A stretch of 64,000 nucleotides of DNA from Varroa destructor (lineage: Eukaryota; Arthropoda; Arachnida; Mesostigmata; Varroidae). The stretch's first letter is position 1. Every line of letters starts with the position of its first letter. Shown here in pieces: positions 22,701 to 35,200 of this stretch. Location of the stretch: the NCBI RefSeq assembly GCF_002443255.2, contig NW_019211456.1:42554986-42618985 (forward strand), given 5' to 3'. Below the pieces are notes generated by a model. That model saw only the letters and a program-made list of their open reading frames with translations, made no database searches and was not told the DNA's origin. Position numbers and translations under genes: made by a program.

Positions 22701-24024
22701 GCGTTTGTTTACAGCTGTACGCTTATAGGATGAACAAAACCAGTGTCATACCACCGCAACCAAATCCTCAGAACCCCTCTAATTCGAAAAAAAAAAATAA
22801 AAATCAACCATCGACGGATCAGTCCGACGCACCTACTGGCCAAACGAAACGGAATCAGAACTCGGTTGCCCCGACTGGGGAGGACGGTCCCAAGGCAAGC
22901 AAAAAAATGAAGCATGCCGATGTTCCCGAAGAATGTGAGTTGAAACACCTCGAAAAAGTACCGCTTTCTTTTCAGCGTGGATTTCATAAGCATTGTAGTC
23001 AACAGATTGCGATGGCAGTGGCATTAACGTGCTGAGTGTAATCTAGAAGAACCTACTCGATAGAAATTCTGTCAGGAAATGTAGTACTTCTTAAAACGTC
23101 TCGACACAATATCGTAAAGAAATAGATGTGTAAGAGGGCATTGTATATAAATGTGAATGAAGCTTTAAGCACGTAAATGTTCATGTTGTAAATAATGACA
23201 CGGCCATGGCATCTTCTAGTTTCTCTAAATCAGTTTGAAATTTGTTTCAGATCGACCAATGGCGGATTGGCTTGCGTGTTACGTGTGCAACATTACCTGT
23301 TCCAGTCTCAGCATTTATGAATCAGTAAGTTTATCCCATCTGGCTCCCTTTTCCTGACTCAGTATCAGCGATTTATCATGGTAAAACAAAATGTGTGAAC
23401 AATAGCAGCTGCGGTGCCCCATATGCTAATTACGTTGCAGTGTAAATGTTTTATTGCGCTACCACTACGCGCCTCTGCCCTCGGCGTGAAGAAAACTTGG
23501 TTGATAACGTTAAAACAGTTGCAAGTATTATTCAGTAACAGCAGATAATATCTTGTCTGCATACGATGCATAGTTTCAACATTACCGAATATCGCTAATA
23601 TTGGTTCTCAAATATGTTAGAATAATATTATACAATACGCGTCACTAAGACTTACGTATCCCTGTAGACAAACAAGTGGGAGGAAATGAATAGGCTAGTG
23701 GACGGCTTCATCTTACCCCACCCGTAACATGCGCTAAGTTACTCTTTTTTCGTAATGTTTGTCAAATTTTAGCACGCAGTCGGTAAACGTCACCAACGTA
23801 TTCTTTCCCTAGCCCCACAGCATGTGCAAGACCTTCCATGGGGTCCATACTTGATCGATGGGAAACCAACAATTGATACGACGTTAGGAGCTGTCAAAAT
23901 TTCTGTGCAGGCCGGCCAGAATAAACGTGTAGGCGGTGAGCAACCCCAGCTTATGGATGCTCCTTGGTTAGACAAGGTGCGGGGCTTCGTCGCTTCAAAG
24001 ATTGCTAACAAGATGGAAATCTAG
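16713..24024 (+). CDS. RGG-rich / glutamine-rich protein with two U1/matrin-like zinc fingers (gene-level entry, zinc-finger isoform)
   Basis: Exons 16713-16728, 16944-17046, 20985-21250, 21757-22064, 22715-22934, 23251-23324 and 23773-24024 join in consistent phases. The protein is about 413 residues. Order: MARRGSNRGRGGGRG (RGG box, made by joining exons 1 and 2); a glutamine/histidine-rich stretch; finger 1 CDCC-x15-H-x5-H; a lysine/asparagine-rich low-complexity linker; finger 2 CYVC-x12-H-x5-H, split by a phase-0 intron; and a C-terminal region ending at TAG 24022. RGG plus matrin-type fingers suggests a nuclear RNA-binding protein, by inference from domain type. I cannot name the orthologue; CIZ1- or ZFR-like proteins are loose architectural parallels only. 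Exon 2 to the exon at 20985 is supported by phase alone (2 to 2). The exon at 18075 is equally phase-compatible and would end the protein differently. Confidence 0.6.
16944..17046 (+). CDS. Exon 2 (RGG box) shared by both isoforms
   Basis: Acceptor GCGTTTTAG, donor CG/GTAAGT, ends in phase 2. Encodes NRGRGGGRGTKVLTFPAF and onward. RGG boxes bind RNA and are arginine-methylation targets in known proteins. Confidence 0.7.
18075..19035 (+). CDS. Large terminal exon of unknown domain; alternative 3' module (or separate gene)
   Basis: Acceptor TTCATCACCAG before 18075, entered in phase 2 from exon 2, open for 320 codons to TAA at 19033. With exons 1-2 it gives a 359-residue protein. It has an Arg/Ser-rich start, a poly-threonine run (TTTTTTAAAK), a basic stretch with HHHKK, and a C-terminal globular-looking region of about 200 residues (markers: CLLSEEGFRRLSGMLADRY, NELSDDQIRYLFYRIEDEL, IRNLCQDHLRIKSGF) that I do not recognise. 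There is no in-frame ATG near its 5' end, so it depends on an upstream exon. An AATAAA at 19291 supports a transcript end here. It sits in the intron between exon 2 and the zinc-finger module, so it is either an alternative last exon or a nested gene. Confidence 0.7.
19291..19296 (+). promoter_or_regulatory. Poly(A) signal after the large terminal exon
   Basis: AATAAA about 255 bases after the TAA at 19035, in the right orientation. Confidence 0.5.
20985..21250 (+). CDS. Glutamine-rich exon of zinc-finger module
   Basis: Acceptor TTCGTTTGCAG, donor CAT/GTAAGC; enters in phase 2, leaves in phase 1. Encodes KPAYSDPYVQLQQQQHAH and further Gln/His-rich sequence. Its 5' partner is inferred to be 16944-17046. 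An ATG at 20792 with a weak phase-2 GTGTGA donor at 20818 is a poorer alternative first exon. Confidence 0.7.
21757..22064 (+). CDS. Zinc finger 1 exon
   Basis: Acceptor CTACTATAG, donor CCG/GTATGT. The junction codon is TGG (Trp). Encodes a basic region and the finger LRCDCCEVDFIGPNKLREML followed by NHIQTPQH, the same spacing (15 residues between Cys4 and the first His) and a similar sequence to the finger of the neighbouring minus-strand gene. Confidence 0.75.
22715..22934 (+). CDS. Low-complexity linker exon
   Basis: Acceptor GTTTGTTTACAG, donor GAAT/GTGAGT; phase 0 in, phase 1 out. Proline, asparagine, lysine and serine-rich, with a basic SKKKNKNQ stretch and a KASKKMKH motif that could be nuclear localisation signals. 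Confidence 0.65.
23251..23324 (+). CDS. First half of zinc finger 2
   Basis: Acceptor TTGTTTCAG, donor TCA/GTAAGT; phase 1 in, phase 0 out. Encodes MADWLACYVCNITCSS and supplies the two Cys of the finger. Confidence 0.7.
23773..24024 (+). CDS. Second half of zinc finger 2 and C-terminus
   Basis: Acceptor CAAATTTTAG, then HAVGKRHQRIL supplies the H-x5-H pair. The remainder is a unique C-terminal region ending with KIANKMEI and TAG at 24022. Confidence 0.7.
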   Translation, partial: HAVGKRHQRILSLAPQHVQDLPWGPYLIDGKPTIDTTLGAVKISVQAGQNKRVGGEQPQLMDAPWLDKVRGFVASKIANKMEI

Positions 24025-24067
24025 TAGGAATACTCCCTAGTTATATTCAAGGAATCAGATGTGAAGT

Positions 24068-24217
24068 ATGGGACGAAGTGAACGGAAGCGTTCGAACGCA
24101 TGCCAGCCTCGACTACCTGAAATGTGGTTGCAAGCGGCAAATAAATGTCGTGTGGGGAAAAACTTAGTTTGGTCGCTTGCAGAACAGATGAAGGAAGCGC
24201 GTAGCCGCCAAGAGTAA
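24068..24217 (+). CDS. Short downstream ORF (49 codons), uncertain
   Basis: ATG 43 bases after the zinc-finger stop, ending TAA at 24215. The composition is protein-like (MGRSERKRSNACQPRLPEMW, later VWSLAEQMKEARSRQE). It contains the AATAAA at 24140-24145 that could end the upstream transcript, so it may simply be 3' UTR. No family recognised. Confidence 0.25.
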   Translation: MGRSERKRSNACQPRLPEMWLQAANKCRVGKNLVWSLAEQMKEARSRQE

Positions 24218-27200
24218 AGGTCTAGTGACATTACTTCGAATATCAAGCACGCTGGACCAGGGGCACACCACTCCAGGAGGAGTAATCGAATAGTATGAAA
24301 CTTCGTCCCGAAAGCACTCGCGGATCTCTATGAAAGTGGTTTGAATACGCCGATTTGCAATAACCAAACGATTCGCGTTGATTCATGAACAACTCGGCAG
24401 ACCCTCGAGTTCCGCGGTTTAACGTAGTATTTGGAAGGTAGAAGCCGGCAACTCACAACAAGGATTCGTTATTCTATCAGGACTGAGATATCCACCCTTC
24501 CTATTGTTAACCTACATTACATTTTTCCTAGATCTTAACATATAAATCCTGGTTTCTTGAAATGATTAAACGACACGCTGTTAGCCAATGTCACCTGAGC
24601 ATTTTGGGATAACAAAATCATTGACGCCACTGTAAGTGATTATCAAGACATGCTCGTTAACGGTACTAACCGGTAAAAAATACCTTCCAAACTTCATCGT
24701 AGCTTGCTGTGTTTGGGCGCATCATGAACAGAGTTTATGTATCTTTTTGTGTTTGTACAACTTGCGTATCATATTGGGACAATCTAGCAAGTAGGATCAA
24801 GCTCTAGGCGAAACGTAAGGTAGATTTTACGTATAAGGGGCGCATGCAACCGGACCTGGATGGAAACCTAGGTTGCACCTTCTTCCTCCTCTTCAATTGT
24901 TCACCCGTTCTCACAAGGGAAATTTGAAACAGGAGTTTTCTTCACGGATCTTTTATTATCACTGACGACTAGGACAAAAAGTGTGACGAAGGTGTTGAAA
25001 ATTAGCAACATTGAGTGAAATTTATACTAATGCGCTTATTTGTTGCAAAAAGATGGAACATAGAAGCAACTTAAATAACAAATTTGTGTGCGAAAACGTT
25101 GAATAAAACTGCATATGCTAATATAACGTAAGTTCAAAAATGTGTCTTACTTGCGTGCGTTTCAAATTAGCCTCTCAAGTGGTCAAAAAAAAGAAATCGT
25201 GTGTATAACTAGTAGCCCAACTATAAATCGGCACAATTGAGTTTGTGATGCAAATAATTTCCCTAGTCAATGAATTTCTATTTCAAAATTTATTTTAAAA
25301 AAATTTGCTATGAAATTGGATAGCTATCGATGTGAAGATTGACTTTATCATAAAGGAAAGCTTACGCTTGGAAAACACGAGCCTATTATTTTAGCAATAA
25401 CTTGGAATTACACAGACGAGCTAGATTTGTAGAAAAAAAATCATTTTCATAAGAGCTTAGTTTTTTTGGAGTTCAATTGTAGGGTCACTGTTACTTGGTA
25501 AAGATTAAGGCGGATAAAAGCTGCTTAGAAAGAACAAAAGACTGATATATTCATATATTATTGTCAAAATGATTTATCTAATAATGGTTAAAAAAACACC
25601 GGTGTAGTGAGCAAGTTAGCCTGACTTCAAGAAAGCTAACATGTTACTAGTTAAAACCTCTGTCACCTATACGCGATTTGTTGTTCTGTGTTAAAATGCT
25701 TTCTTTATATCATCATAAGTACTATGGACAATATTTTCAGCGTGTAGAGTCATTTCAGTTCCTAATTTTAAGAGCTTTGCAAAGAATCATCCCCAGTGAA
25801 GGAGCCTCAGAGTTCTCGGGATAAATTCCAGCAAGTTTACGTTGACACAAATTTAATAAATTCTGTTTTAAAAAATGGAAACTTATGCGCAGAGTATCTC
25901 TTTACATAAACCGAATAGCAAGTTAAAACTCAAAGTTTTCAACCTTCTGTTTGGAAGTACCAGGTATTTAGTTAGCTTAGTCTTTCGTTAAAACACTTCC
26001 ATTAAAAGAAATGATGAGGGGAGTCGCGGTTGTTACAAAAAATTACCTATGTACCCTCAAGTTATAAACAACTTCGGTCTTTCGTGTAGTCAGCCCGCGG
26101 ACTGAACAGGTCGCAGTTTTTCTCAAAAAGTAGATCGATTTTTTCCCCCTCTGCTTTGTGTTGACGAAACCCTTTCTATTTGACGTTGCTGTTTCGCCAG
26201 TGCTCACCCAAACAAATATGGCTGCGCCCAGAACCTGCTCACTACAGCAGCGCTGCACTGATCGTCCTGAGTGGACACACACTGGTAGTTAAGTGTGGTG
26301 CCTGAGGGGAGACGGATTTGCATCGCTAATAAAATTTAGTATAGAAGAAAATTATCCACATAAATAAAATTAATTGATTAGAAAATAGTGGTTGAGTGTT
26401 GTGTCGGTTACCGGGGGGTTGTAAACTGTTTGCTGTTACATACATGCTTCCAATCTAAGTGGTTCTACATTGTGAAGAACGTGATATTCGTTAGAACTAT
26501 AATGTTGTGTTGACGGTCGCAGGTTTGCATCAGTTCACCTCAGCTGGCCCTGGTGAGGCGAGGTTCGTATGAAATTGGATACTTCAAATGATGACAAAAG
26601 GCTGTGTCGTTTAATGGAATTATCCATAAGTTAAATAGTTATTGAACTAAACAAGGATCGGAGTATTGTATTGTATTTGTCGTTGTCGATTCGGCTGGAG
26701 GAAGATATGTTATACTGGGCGAACACAGCTGTGGCGTATTACAATATGGAGTGTGAGTGTGACACATAGAGAAGGAAAATTTCAAAAAACCGCCGAACGG
26801 TGCTCGATCCTAGTGTACCAGGATCTAGTTGATTGTCTGTATCAAATTCTCCTCTACCTATACCTGTAAAAATACAGCCAAACTTGCTGGTCAGTTGACA
26901 TGTACTAATGATTTTAAACGCAATTGCGATGACCAAGTGACGTGCGTCGAGAGTTAAGGAAATGGCGTACTCAAAACGGAATCCGGATTTTTTTTTTAAT
27001 CTATCTTCAACTTTCAGGCCAAGACAGGAGACATCGACTTACAAATGTATTTGGCTCAGTTTGGGCTGATGTCGCTATGTGGGATAACAAAAATGATACA
27101 TTTTTTATTTCTTATATAATAGCGAATCACAAGCGTTAGATACAGAATATAATATAAAAATAAACCGACAAGCGTCCATAGTTGTTACTGGTTGGGTGAT

Positions 27201-28194
27201 CGGACATCAGATAGAAAACAATGTACTTGACCATACCATTGCTTAATAACGCATAACCATGTCAAGGCTGTATTAGACTAAGGTAACCTAAGAATGTGCT
27301 CGGTCGTATCACGTATACGATTTTTGGCTAAAATATAAAAAATAAAAAGCAGACACTATGAACTAGTCGTATCTGAGCAACGTGCGATTTCAGAACGTAT
27401 TCAGGGCGAACAGATGGCGGCTGTAGATAGCGAGAAATTAGTGGGGTAACAAAGAAACTAAGTAGTAACTTCTTTTTTTTGATAACTATGTGGCAAACCA
27501 GTTGTTTGTTCTGCCATATTTTGGCCCCCGTCGTACCAATTACAGCTTTCGATTCTTTACTGCGTACAGCTTTTTATATGCCTTATTGTTTCTTAAAGCG
27601 TGCCTGAGATGTCCAATGCAAGAATCGAGCCATTCCACTAGATTAAATGAGCAGAGGCGAGTAGGGGCGTTCCCGTAAAAGAAAAGCAACGATTATTTCG
27701 AACAAAAAAATCTATTCTCAGTAGTCAATAACGCCAAGAATGAATTAGAAGAAGCACTGAGTTACTGGCACATAAGAGCACCTAAAACATACGGACAACA
27801 ACATAAATCCGGGTTCCGCAACCGAGAAACATAGCCATTGAAATCTACTGTGATGAATAAGGCAAGGGGGTTGGTTCGGCTTCCACACGTATGTTAATTA
27901 TACAATGCCGATTACTGCTGTAGTCGAAGCCAACATACTGAAGCCCATCAACGTAATTTGACGTCCCGGTAAATAATTATATAATTTAGGTGATTTCTTA
28001 GCTAAATGAAATAGCGTTAGTTACCAATATTCGCCTGACGCATTCGAAATACTCTATTTTGACTACTGTTTCGGGCGGGATCAAGATTTGATCCTGATAA
28101 GGTGTATCGTGCTATGATCAATAAAGCTGATAAAAACGATTACAACCTAATGTAATATACCATCTGTTTCGTTACGAATCAGGGATGTAAGAAA

Positions 28195-28231
28195 AATTAA
28201 TTAGAAAGACAATTAATTAGGCAATTAATTT
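28195..28231. repeat. Three spaced copies of AATTAATTAG-like sequence
   Basis: AATTAATTAG at 28195 and 28211, then AATTAATT at 28223. AT-rich and partly self-complementary. Confidence 0.8.
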
Positions 28232-29344
28232 AATGCTATTTTATGTTTCTAGTGCAAGCGATCCCTGTTTTGGGGCAAGAGTGTGATTATGTTTATCCTA
28301 AAGTGAAAAGATCGTATCCCTGATCTGCTCTAGATTTAAGTTAGTGAATGGTCTCAGTCTGAAAATTGAATCTTGACAACGAAAGCAATTTCGCTAGTTG
28401 TTTTTATATTACGCAGCAGTAGGAGTTGCATGCGATATTATTAATTATTTCCCAAGGTCACTTACGTGCTTTTGTTCATCTGCAATGGGTTTCTATTGCC
28501 CCCATAAAGCGAAGTTTAGTATTCGCGTTATATGCGTTAACGGTACATGGTAGTAAATGTTTAATATGCTATCGATCGAGCTAGTCATATCCTAAAAAAA
28601 TTGCCAGTATATCAGCTGCTGTCCACTCACTGATGTTCTTCTGTTCGAGCTGTTCTCCTGTGATTTTTTGCAAATTGTGTGAAAGCCTCCAACAACTGTA
28701 GTAACTAATAACGCTAGTATTGTGTGTCAGTTCTGTCTGATCCAAGCAGTGCATAATGGTTAGCTTGTGGTAAAGAAATGACTGCGTATCACAGATACCG
28801 ATCCGATGACAACGGGATTGCGCTTAGCGCTTTGAATGGGATAAATCTACCACTGCGTGACCAGCGCTTGCCGGCTACCGGGTGATCTGCTAACTCTGTA
28901 ATGAAGTGATCGAGACAAGAGGAAGCGTAAAAGCAATTATAAACAAATGATGGATTTAGTACAGCAGATAGATGTGTTTTCGGTGATGATCAGGTGAGCC
29001 TGGCCACAAGTGGAGTGTGAAGATTGTTCCAAAATGAATAATACGAAACGCTTATTGTAGCGTAGGATTATCTTAAACTGTTTGCAGTTAATCCGTATTC
29101 ATGAAAAGAGTGTTCAGCTAACACTTAATGCGTCGTGGCATCTGAGTTAGCACAAAATACTATTCATCATCAGCTTCAATCACGGGTTTAAGAGATTGCA
29201 TGACCGATGAGGTGCACACTGTACAGTCGCGAAATTTGCTCTGGGAAGATATTGATTCCGCTGTGGTGTTTGCGATGGCAACTTGACTAGTTAAGACCCC
29301 CACTAAAGAAGAGGACTATTGGCGGTTTGAACACTTTGGAGCAA

Positions 29345-29380
29345 ACGATATATATGAGACAGACGATATATATGAGACTT
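29345..29380. repeat. Tandem duplication, 18-base period
   Basis: ACGATATATATGAGAC occurs at 29345 and again at 29363, separated by AG. Confidence 0.9.
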
Positions 29381-32042
29381 GTGAGCGTTAGAGGATAAAG
29401 GAGGTTTTCAATCTTCAATTGGATATTTATTCATTCCTTATTAACACAAGTCCCTGGAGCAGTTTTAAATCTTTTAGCTTGTTTAACTGAAAAATTACCC
29501 GCCCACTCCTCTCGGCGCTACTTCAAAAACAATGTTGTCCTTTTCTTATCTTTATTCTCAAGGAGTCTCTATTCTCAAGACCAGTGTTAAAAGTATCTTA
29601 CACAATCAGTTGTTGACTGAGGGAAGTTATGTCAGCTATTTTGTAGAATATGTGCTAGCATCTATAAGAGTTTTCTGCTTGAATAGAATCCATATGTTTT
29701 AAGAGCAAGACTAGATTTAAGATACGCAATCAAATCCGGGGCTATTCACATACATAGAGCGTCCCTAATCCGATAAACGAAGACGTGCCGATTATAATTT
29801 CACAGTAATGTTCGTCCGTGTTGTCTACGCTTCATTTATTTTAAAATAGAATAACACAAGTGAGGCGTAGTCTGATGTCAACTGTTCAGTTCTAAATGAT
29901 TGAATTTTTTAAATTGGTTTTACAAAATAAATGCTACGATATGTGTAGCCATATTTCTCGGTGTCTTTCCTTCTCGGTCAATTGTAAGACGCCGAATTTA
30001 TGGCTATTTTATATGGCGTTAGTGAAAACGTGGTTGCGTTCAGTATCAATGGCGGCACAGCTATGTTTATGGGGTTCGTGATATTTTCATATTGCCGTTC
30101 AACCGCGCTGGGCTATAGACTCTAACTAATCGACATGAGCCAGCTTCTGCATTAGTTGACTTCTACTTCTTGCAGCTGTCCCTGAAATACTAATTTGCCA
30201 GAGCGTGGGAATAAGCGCGCACAATGACTCACGCCATTGATGCCCGAAGGTGAATATTCGTTTGTGTGGAAAGCAAACGGTAAAATGGAAAAATAAAAAG
30301 GCATAATTATATTTGCAAATCCGTTTCAGTCTGAAAGAATCGAGAACTTCGGAAAAAGCTCGGACGTCTTTTTTTTTTCTAGTCTAAGGTTTTACCCATA
30401 ACAAAAGTCGTGGCCGACATCTCATATCATGCTCGCTTCGAATGGATGCAAGTGTGACTTCCTATGAACTTAAATATTATCTTATGCGGTTATTCTAATA
30501 TTAAAAAAATAACACAATGATATTGCTTACCCTGTCCGACTACAACAGAATTTTATTGCGCCATGAAGGCTTATTATGGCCGAACCTGTATTCCTGCTGA
30601 GCCAGTAAAGGCTGGCTAGCGACTTCTGTTTACTAACACATAATCTGTGTCCTATTTGGCGTGTAAATTAAATTTCTGTAAACGAAAATCGGTCCTGCAT
30701 TACGAGATATCTTTTAGATCATTCGGCTTTGCAGAAATGGTTGATGAGTTAATTTTCACTGCCGGGATCGTTAAACATCTCATTAAGCTTTTATGATATT
30801 TACCACGAAACCGCCAAACATATTAATTGTTTATAATAAGTAACCTATCCTTAAAGCTGTTGAGTTTTGGTTCCGACTGTTTTTCGAGGGCAGAGACGAC
30901 GTAATGTATCTTTTGAGATGAAAGATACCGTTTGGTCCTTTTAATTACTTAGCCGCATCCGGCTAATTAGAATCTTTCCGTACAGGTCTGGTTATGCTCG
31001 AATAATTCATTTGGTATCAGGTGAAGATATCCATAGAGTCGACGTGCGAATGTTGAAGGAACACTGGTAAATATGTCTATATAGGGGCCAAAAATGTCTT
31101 TGCCTGTCGCGCAAACGTACGCGCTACCTCTTCAGGAGGGTTTTCGAATTTGCAACTTTTATATATAGCCTAGAGACGAGTAATGTTTTCAAATTTGAAG
31201 GCAATGTTGAGCCTAAAACGAACGAGCCTCGAACGCATAGGTTGTGCATAGAAAAGTTTTTCCGTTATTCAAAGCACTCGAATCAATACAGTATACAGCT
31301 TTTGTGTTCATTTATTCAGTGTCTTTTGGTTCGTGTAGAGCAAATCTCGCTTGATCTTCGAATTATATTTTTAGGATTAAACAGAGTGCCACTATATTGC
31401 GCATGCTGATTTAATCAACATGTTTCTTTATTATGCATAATGAACACGCATAGAAACTAGAAGCAAAATTCGGTCCAATTCCGCGTTCGGCACATGTTTG
31501 CGTTGTCATAGTTATCGCGTGGTGAGAAACGCTACCAGGGCAACTGCATACTCATGCTCATGTAGGCGGATATTCATCGACTAACTAAATTAGACATTAT
31601 AGCTCTTTATTAGGATGTGTAGCGGTTCTTGCCTAATCTTGCATACGAGGCACTCAAATATGACACGACTTATATAGCATGGGACTATTGACGCTTGCCA
31701 AAAGTGCGAATAGGGGATTTTATGGCATTATAAAACGCTTTCCTGAAACGATGCTTTTCTTTCGGTTATAATAAGATCGTGGCGTATATTTTTCTTCACA
31801 CACGCGTTCGTTGATGTCTTCAAGGTGAGCGCATTTCTTCGAGTACGTTGCGAGACTAACATTTTTGTATATAATTGGGTCGACGTTTACGTCTTTCGTA
31901 TCATTTTAGAGCTATAAAAAAGCTTGGTCGGCTCCATATGATGAAAAAATTAGTTAGCTCGATATTAATCAGACGTATTCTCGACACCCTGAAACAAACA
32001 CCTTCCTTCGTTGAACGATTGATTTTATCTTGTTTCTGGCAG

Positions 32043-32259
32043 ATGGATGAAACCGGAGGAGGCGGTCCGGACAGCCTCTATCCTGGCAAACTACTCCACC
32101 AGGCCGCATTGTGGGCTAACGCAGAACTGCTCGAGGACCTTTTACACGGCGATGAAATAAGAGAACTCAATACACCGGATAGTTCTGGAAGGACAGCGCT
32201 GTTCGATGCGTGCACCAACGCTGATCCAGCCTGTGCGCGAATCTTGCTGCAAGCTGGCG
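32043..32259 (+). CDS. Lrrk: LRRK exon 1: start and first ankyrin repeat
   Basis: MDETGGGGPDSLYPG then KLLHQAALWANAELLEDLL, and SGRTALFDACTNADPACAR. Donor GTCAGT, phase 1. The ATG follows a CAG acceptor directly; the frame is also open further upstream (to about 31875), but that part is AT-rich and not repeat-like. Confidence 0.75.
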
Positions 32260-35200
32260 GTCAGTTACTTTACCATTTATAGCGCCTAATATTAAAATAT
32301 ACAACGTACACAGAAACTTCTTCAACTTAATTCATAGTCATGATTATATTAGATTTTGCTTCTGATATCTCGTACGGTAAAGCGTCGCGCGCACTTATTC
32401 ACTCTGTAGTAACTACCTCCGAATCATCGCTGAGCCGCCACTTCCGTCAATTAACAGGTAATCCGAACGTTGCCGCCGGAGAAAAAGAGCGAGGCCGAAC
32501 CCCGCTTCATTTGGCGGCCGAGGCTAGTAACCTCGAGGTCGTGCAGCTTTTGATGCAACATGGGGCAGATATAAATGCAAGAGACTGTGATGGCTTTACT
32601 CCATTTGACATCGCTGAACGAGCCGGGCATGTCGGGGTAAGGAGGGTGTATAAAAGACAATCCAGTGCTGAATTCTACTCTATTTCGATTGTTGGCTTTT
32701 TTTTACCTTGCGAGTGGCGGATTCACATGCCGTAGATCGTGGGACATGTTCTAAGTCTAAAAAACCCAATTGCAGTTGCTTTTAGTGAAATTATTGTGTA
32801 CTTTGCTAAGTTGCCGTTAATCACGTATGTTGCCACAGGTCATGGAAGCGTTGAAGAAAGCTGGCGAGCAGCAACAGCAACAAAAGATGGACTCCTTCGC
32901 CGAACTGTGGGAAGCCTGTCTTCAAGGTGATGCGTCAAAACTTCGAGCGATATTGGTATCGCTCGGAGAGGGCAACGCTCAGAGTGTGGTAAACATCACC
33001 CTCGACGGTGGCAATACACTGCTTTATAAGTAAGTAGCATAAATACATTGTTCGAGGTTAGAACAGATGAGAAACAAATAGTTTCGACTTTTTGCTCGTT
33101 TCTATGCTGTTACGAGATGTGTTTACGTTTTGTAACCTAGATAGTTATGAAACTTATGATCTACACATTGAGGAAGTCATTTCGAGGCTTTAACGATAGT
33201 TTTTTACCAGGGCTTCGGAAGATGGTGAGGTGGAATTGGTGAAAGCCCTAATAGAATTCGGAGCTGACGGACGGCTGCATCCTTTGACAAGGCATTCACC
33301 GTTATACATTGCCGCCTCAAGGGGAAAAAAGGATGTCGTTGACATTCTGCTTGAGGTAAACGTCATGTCGTATAAACGAGTTTGCTACACATGTTTCTCT
33401 CGTGCACGTATTATAAATTTAATTTGACTTAATAACCATTAAAAGTTACGCTACTAATAGTTTTGAGCCTAGAAGAAAGTTTGAGACACGTTTAAGCATG
33501 TACACTCGTAATATGACCATATACTAAGATATATTGCTTAAACCTATACTAGGATAATATATATCATCCTCGGGTAGTATCACTTCAGCTTTCTTTCACA
33601 GCATTGTTGTGTCTCATCACATTATTCTAATGTGAATATTCGAGGGCAAACGATGGGGACTACAACACTCTAACGGAGTTTCTAGCAACCGTTTATATCC
33701 AATTAACCCAAATCTTCACACTTACGATTCATATATATATATATATTGTCTCTATGGTAGTATTAAATCTAAATAAAAGTAGCGAAGCTTAACCAATGAT
33801 TTGTAATGTGAAGTATAAAAGTGAAGGTATTTACATTGCCTCAAAAGGCATAGATGTCCACAGAATGTATGTTTGTCGCATAAATGCCCGTTATGAATTC
33901 TGGATGCAGTTCTTCAATAAGTACGGTCTAAAGTTGTGCCGATAACCGTTTTACAGTTAGTCCGGGTTGTAACTCATAACTTGTGCTCCTAGCAACAAGT
34001 TGCATTATCAGGTATCGTATTGTGTGGAAGGAAATATGAATTTTTTATTTAAGTATGTTATTTTAAGGATAGCTTTTATTCAGATCATCAGCTTTATTTC
34101 CGCTTGATGAAATCATTCCGCAAAGTCATATCGACCTTTTGAATATGTTTACAGCAGCTGTGTATAGCGTGGCGAGATCAGTGCTCTGACAAAGTATACT
34201 AAAATGTAAGAGATCATCTAATCGATAGAATATAAACACTGAAGAAATCACTCAATTCAAGTATTAATTTTATCAAATTTTAAAGTAAATACTATTTTGA
34301 GTACTTCGTAGTCGTTCATTACAAATAATTTTTATTCGAAACGTCTTTGTCACGGGTCTAGTTTTTCATGAATTGAGCTGTTAAACGGCCCAGTGCGGTC
34401 TTCCATTCAACAATAATAAGCTCTTCGGCATTGCTGTAGAAGAAAGTGCTAGAAATGAGGTCCTTGTGGCAGCCAGCCACAAGTTCATAAGTTCAGCGTG
34501 GCCCTTTGTGATGCTTAGCCGACGAAGGAATGTATCATAAATGGATCGGACTATTTACCTGCTACTCCCATCAGTGGTTTGAATGCGACTCATTAGGATT
34601 ACGTAAGAGAACTTAGTTAGAAGTTCTGAAAATCTAATGCATTGCTCAGCGGGATTTGACTGAGCTACGGATGTTAGACTTTTAAACTCGTGGTTTTGTT
34701 CCTTCGTTTGTGCGCAAAATACTTATGAAAATACAAATTTTACAATGATTGATGTACATTCCTTATTTGTCATGGTCCTTGGGATGTAGCGATGATAGAG
34801 TTTGGAGCAGTGTTTCGGTTTGAAGTTATTAGGTTATATACGATCTAGCTAATGTTAATAACATGCGTTGCATTCGCTAGGACAGCACATGGCACTCGAT
34901 AGAAAATTCCCGAGTATTCGTTTACAGCCTAAAGGACCGAACACGGAAAGCCTGTGCTGATTATTTCGCGATATGATAGTCGCGTTTATGGCAGATTTTG
35001 TGCAGATGTTGGTGCTGAAAGCGAATTTTAGTTGTACTTCCATGTTTTCAGTGATAATAACCGTATGGTTGAACTAGCCCATGTAAAAGTCTAAATTCAC
35101 GGGCCCTGTTTGTTGATGACGGCTAATTCCTCGGAGAGCATCTTAGGGTTTTTAGGTCTAAAGTCTATTGTCAGGAAGCGGCCTTCGACGTTACTGCACC

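Larger units (their letters stand above)
24218..32042. other. Gene-poor stretch upstream of the LRRK gene
   Basis: Nearly 8 kb without a coding exon that I can support. Open frames are short, mostly lack ATG and have no domain. It presumably holds the LRRK promoter and any non-coding first exon: the first coding exon starts directly after a CAG acceptor, so at least one upstream exon is likely, but I cannot place it. Confidence 0.5.
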
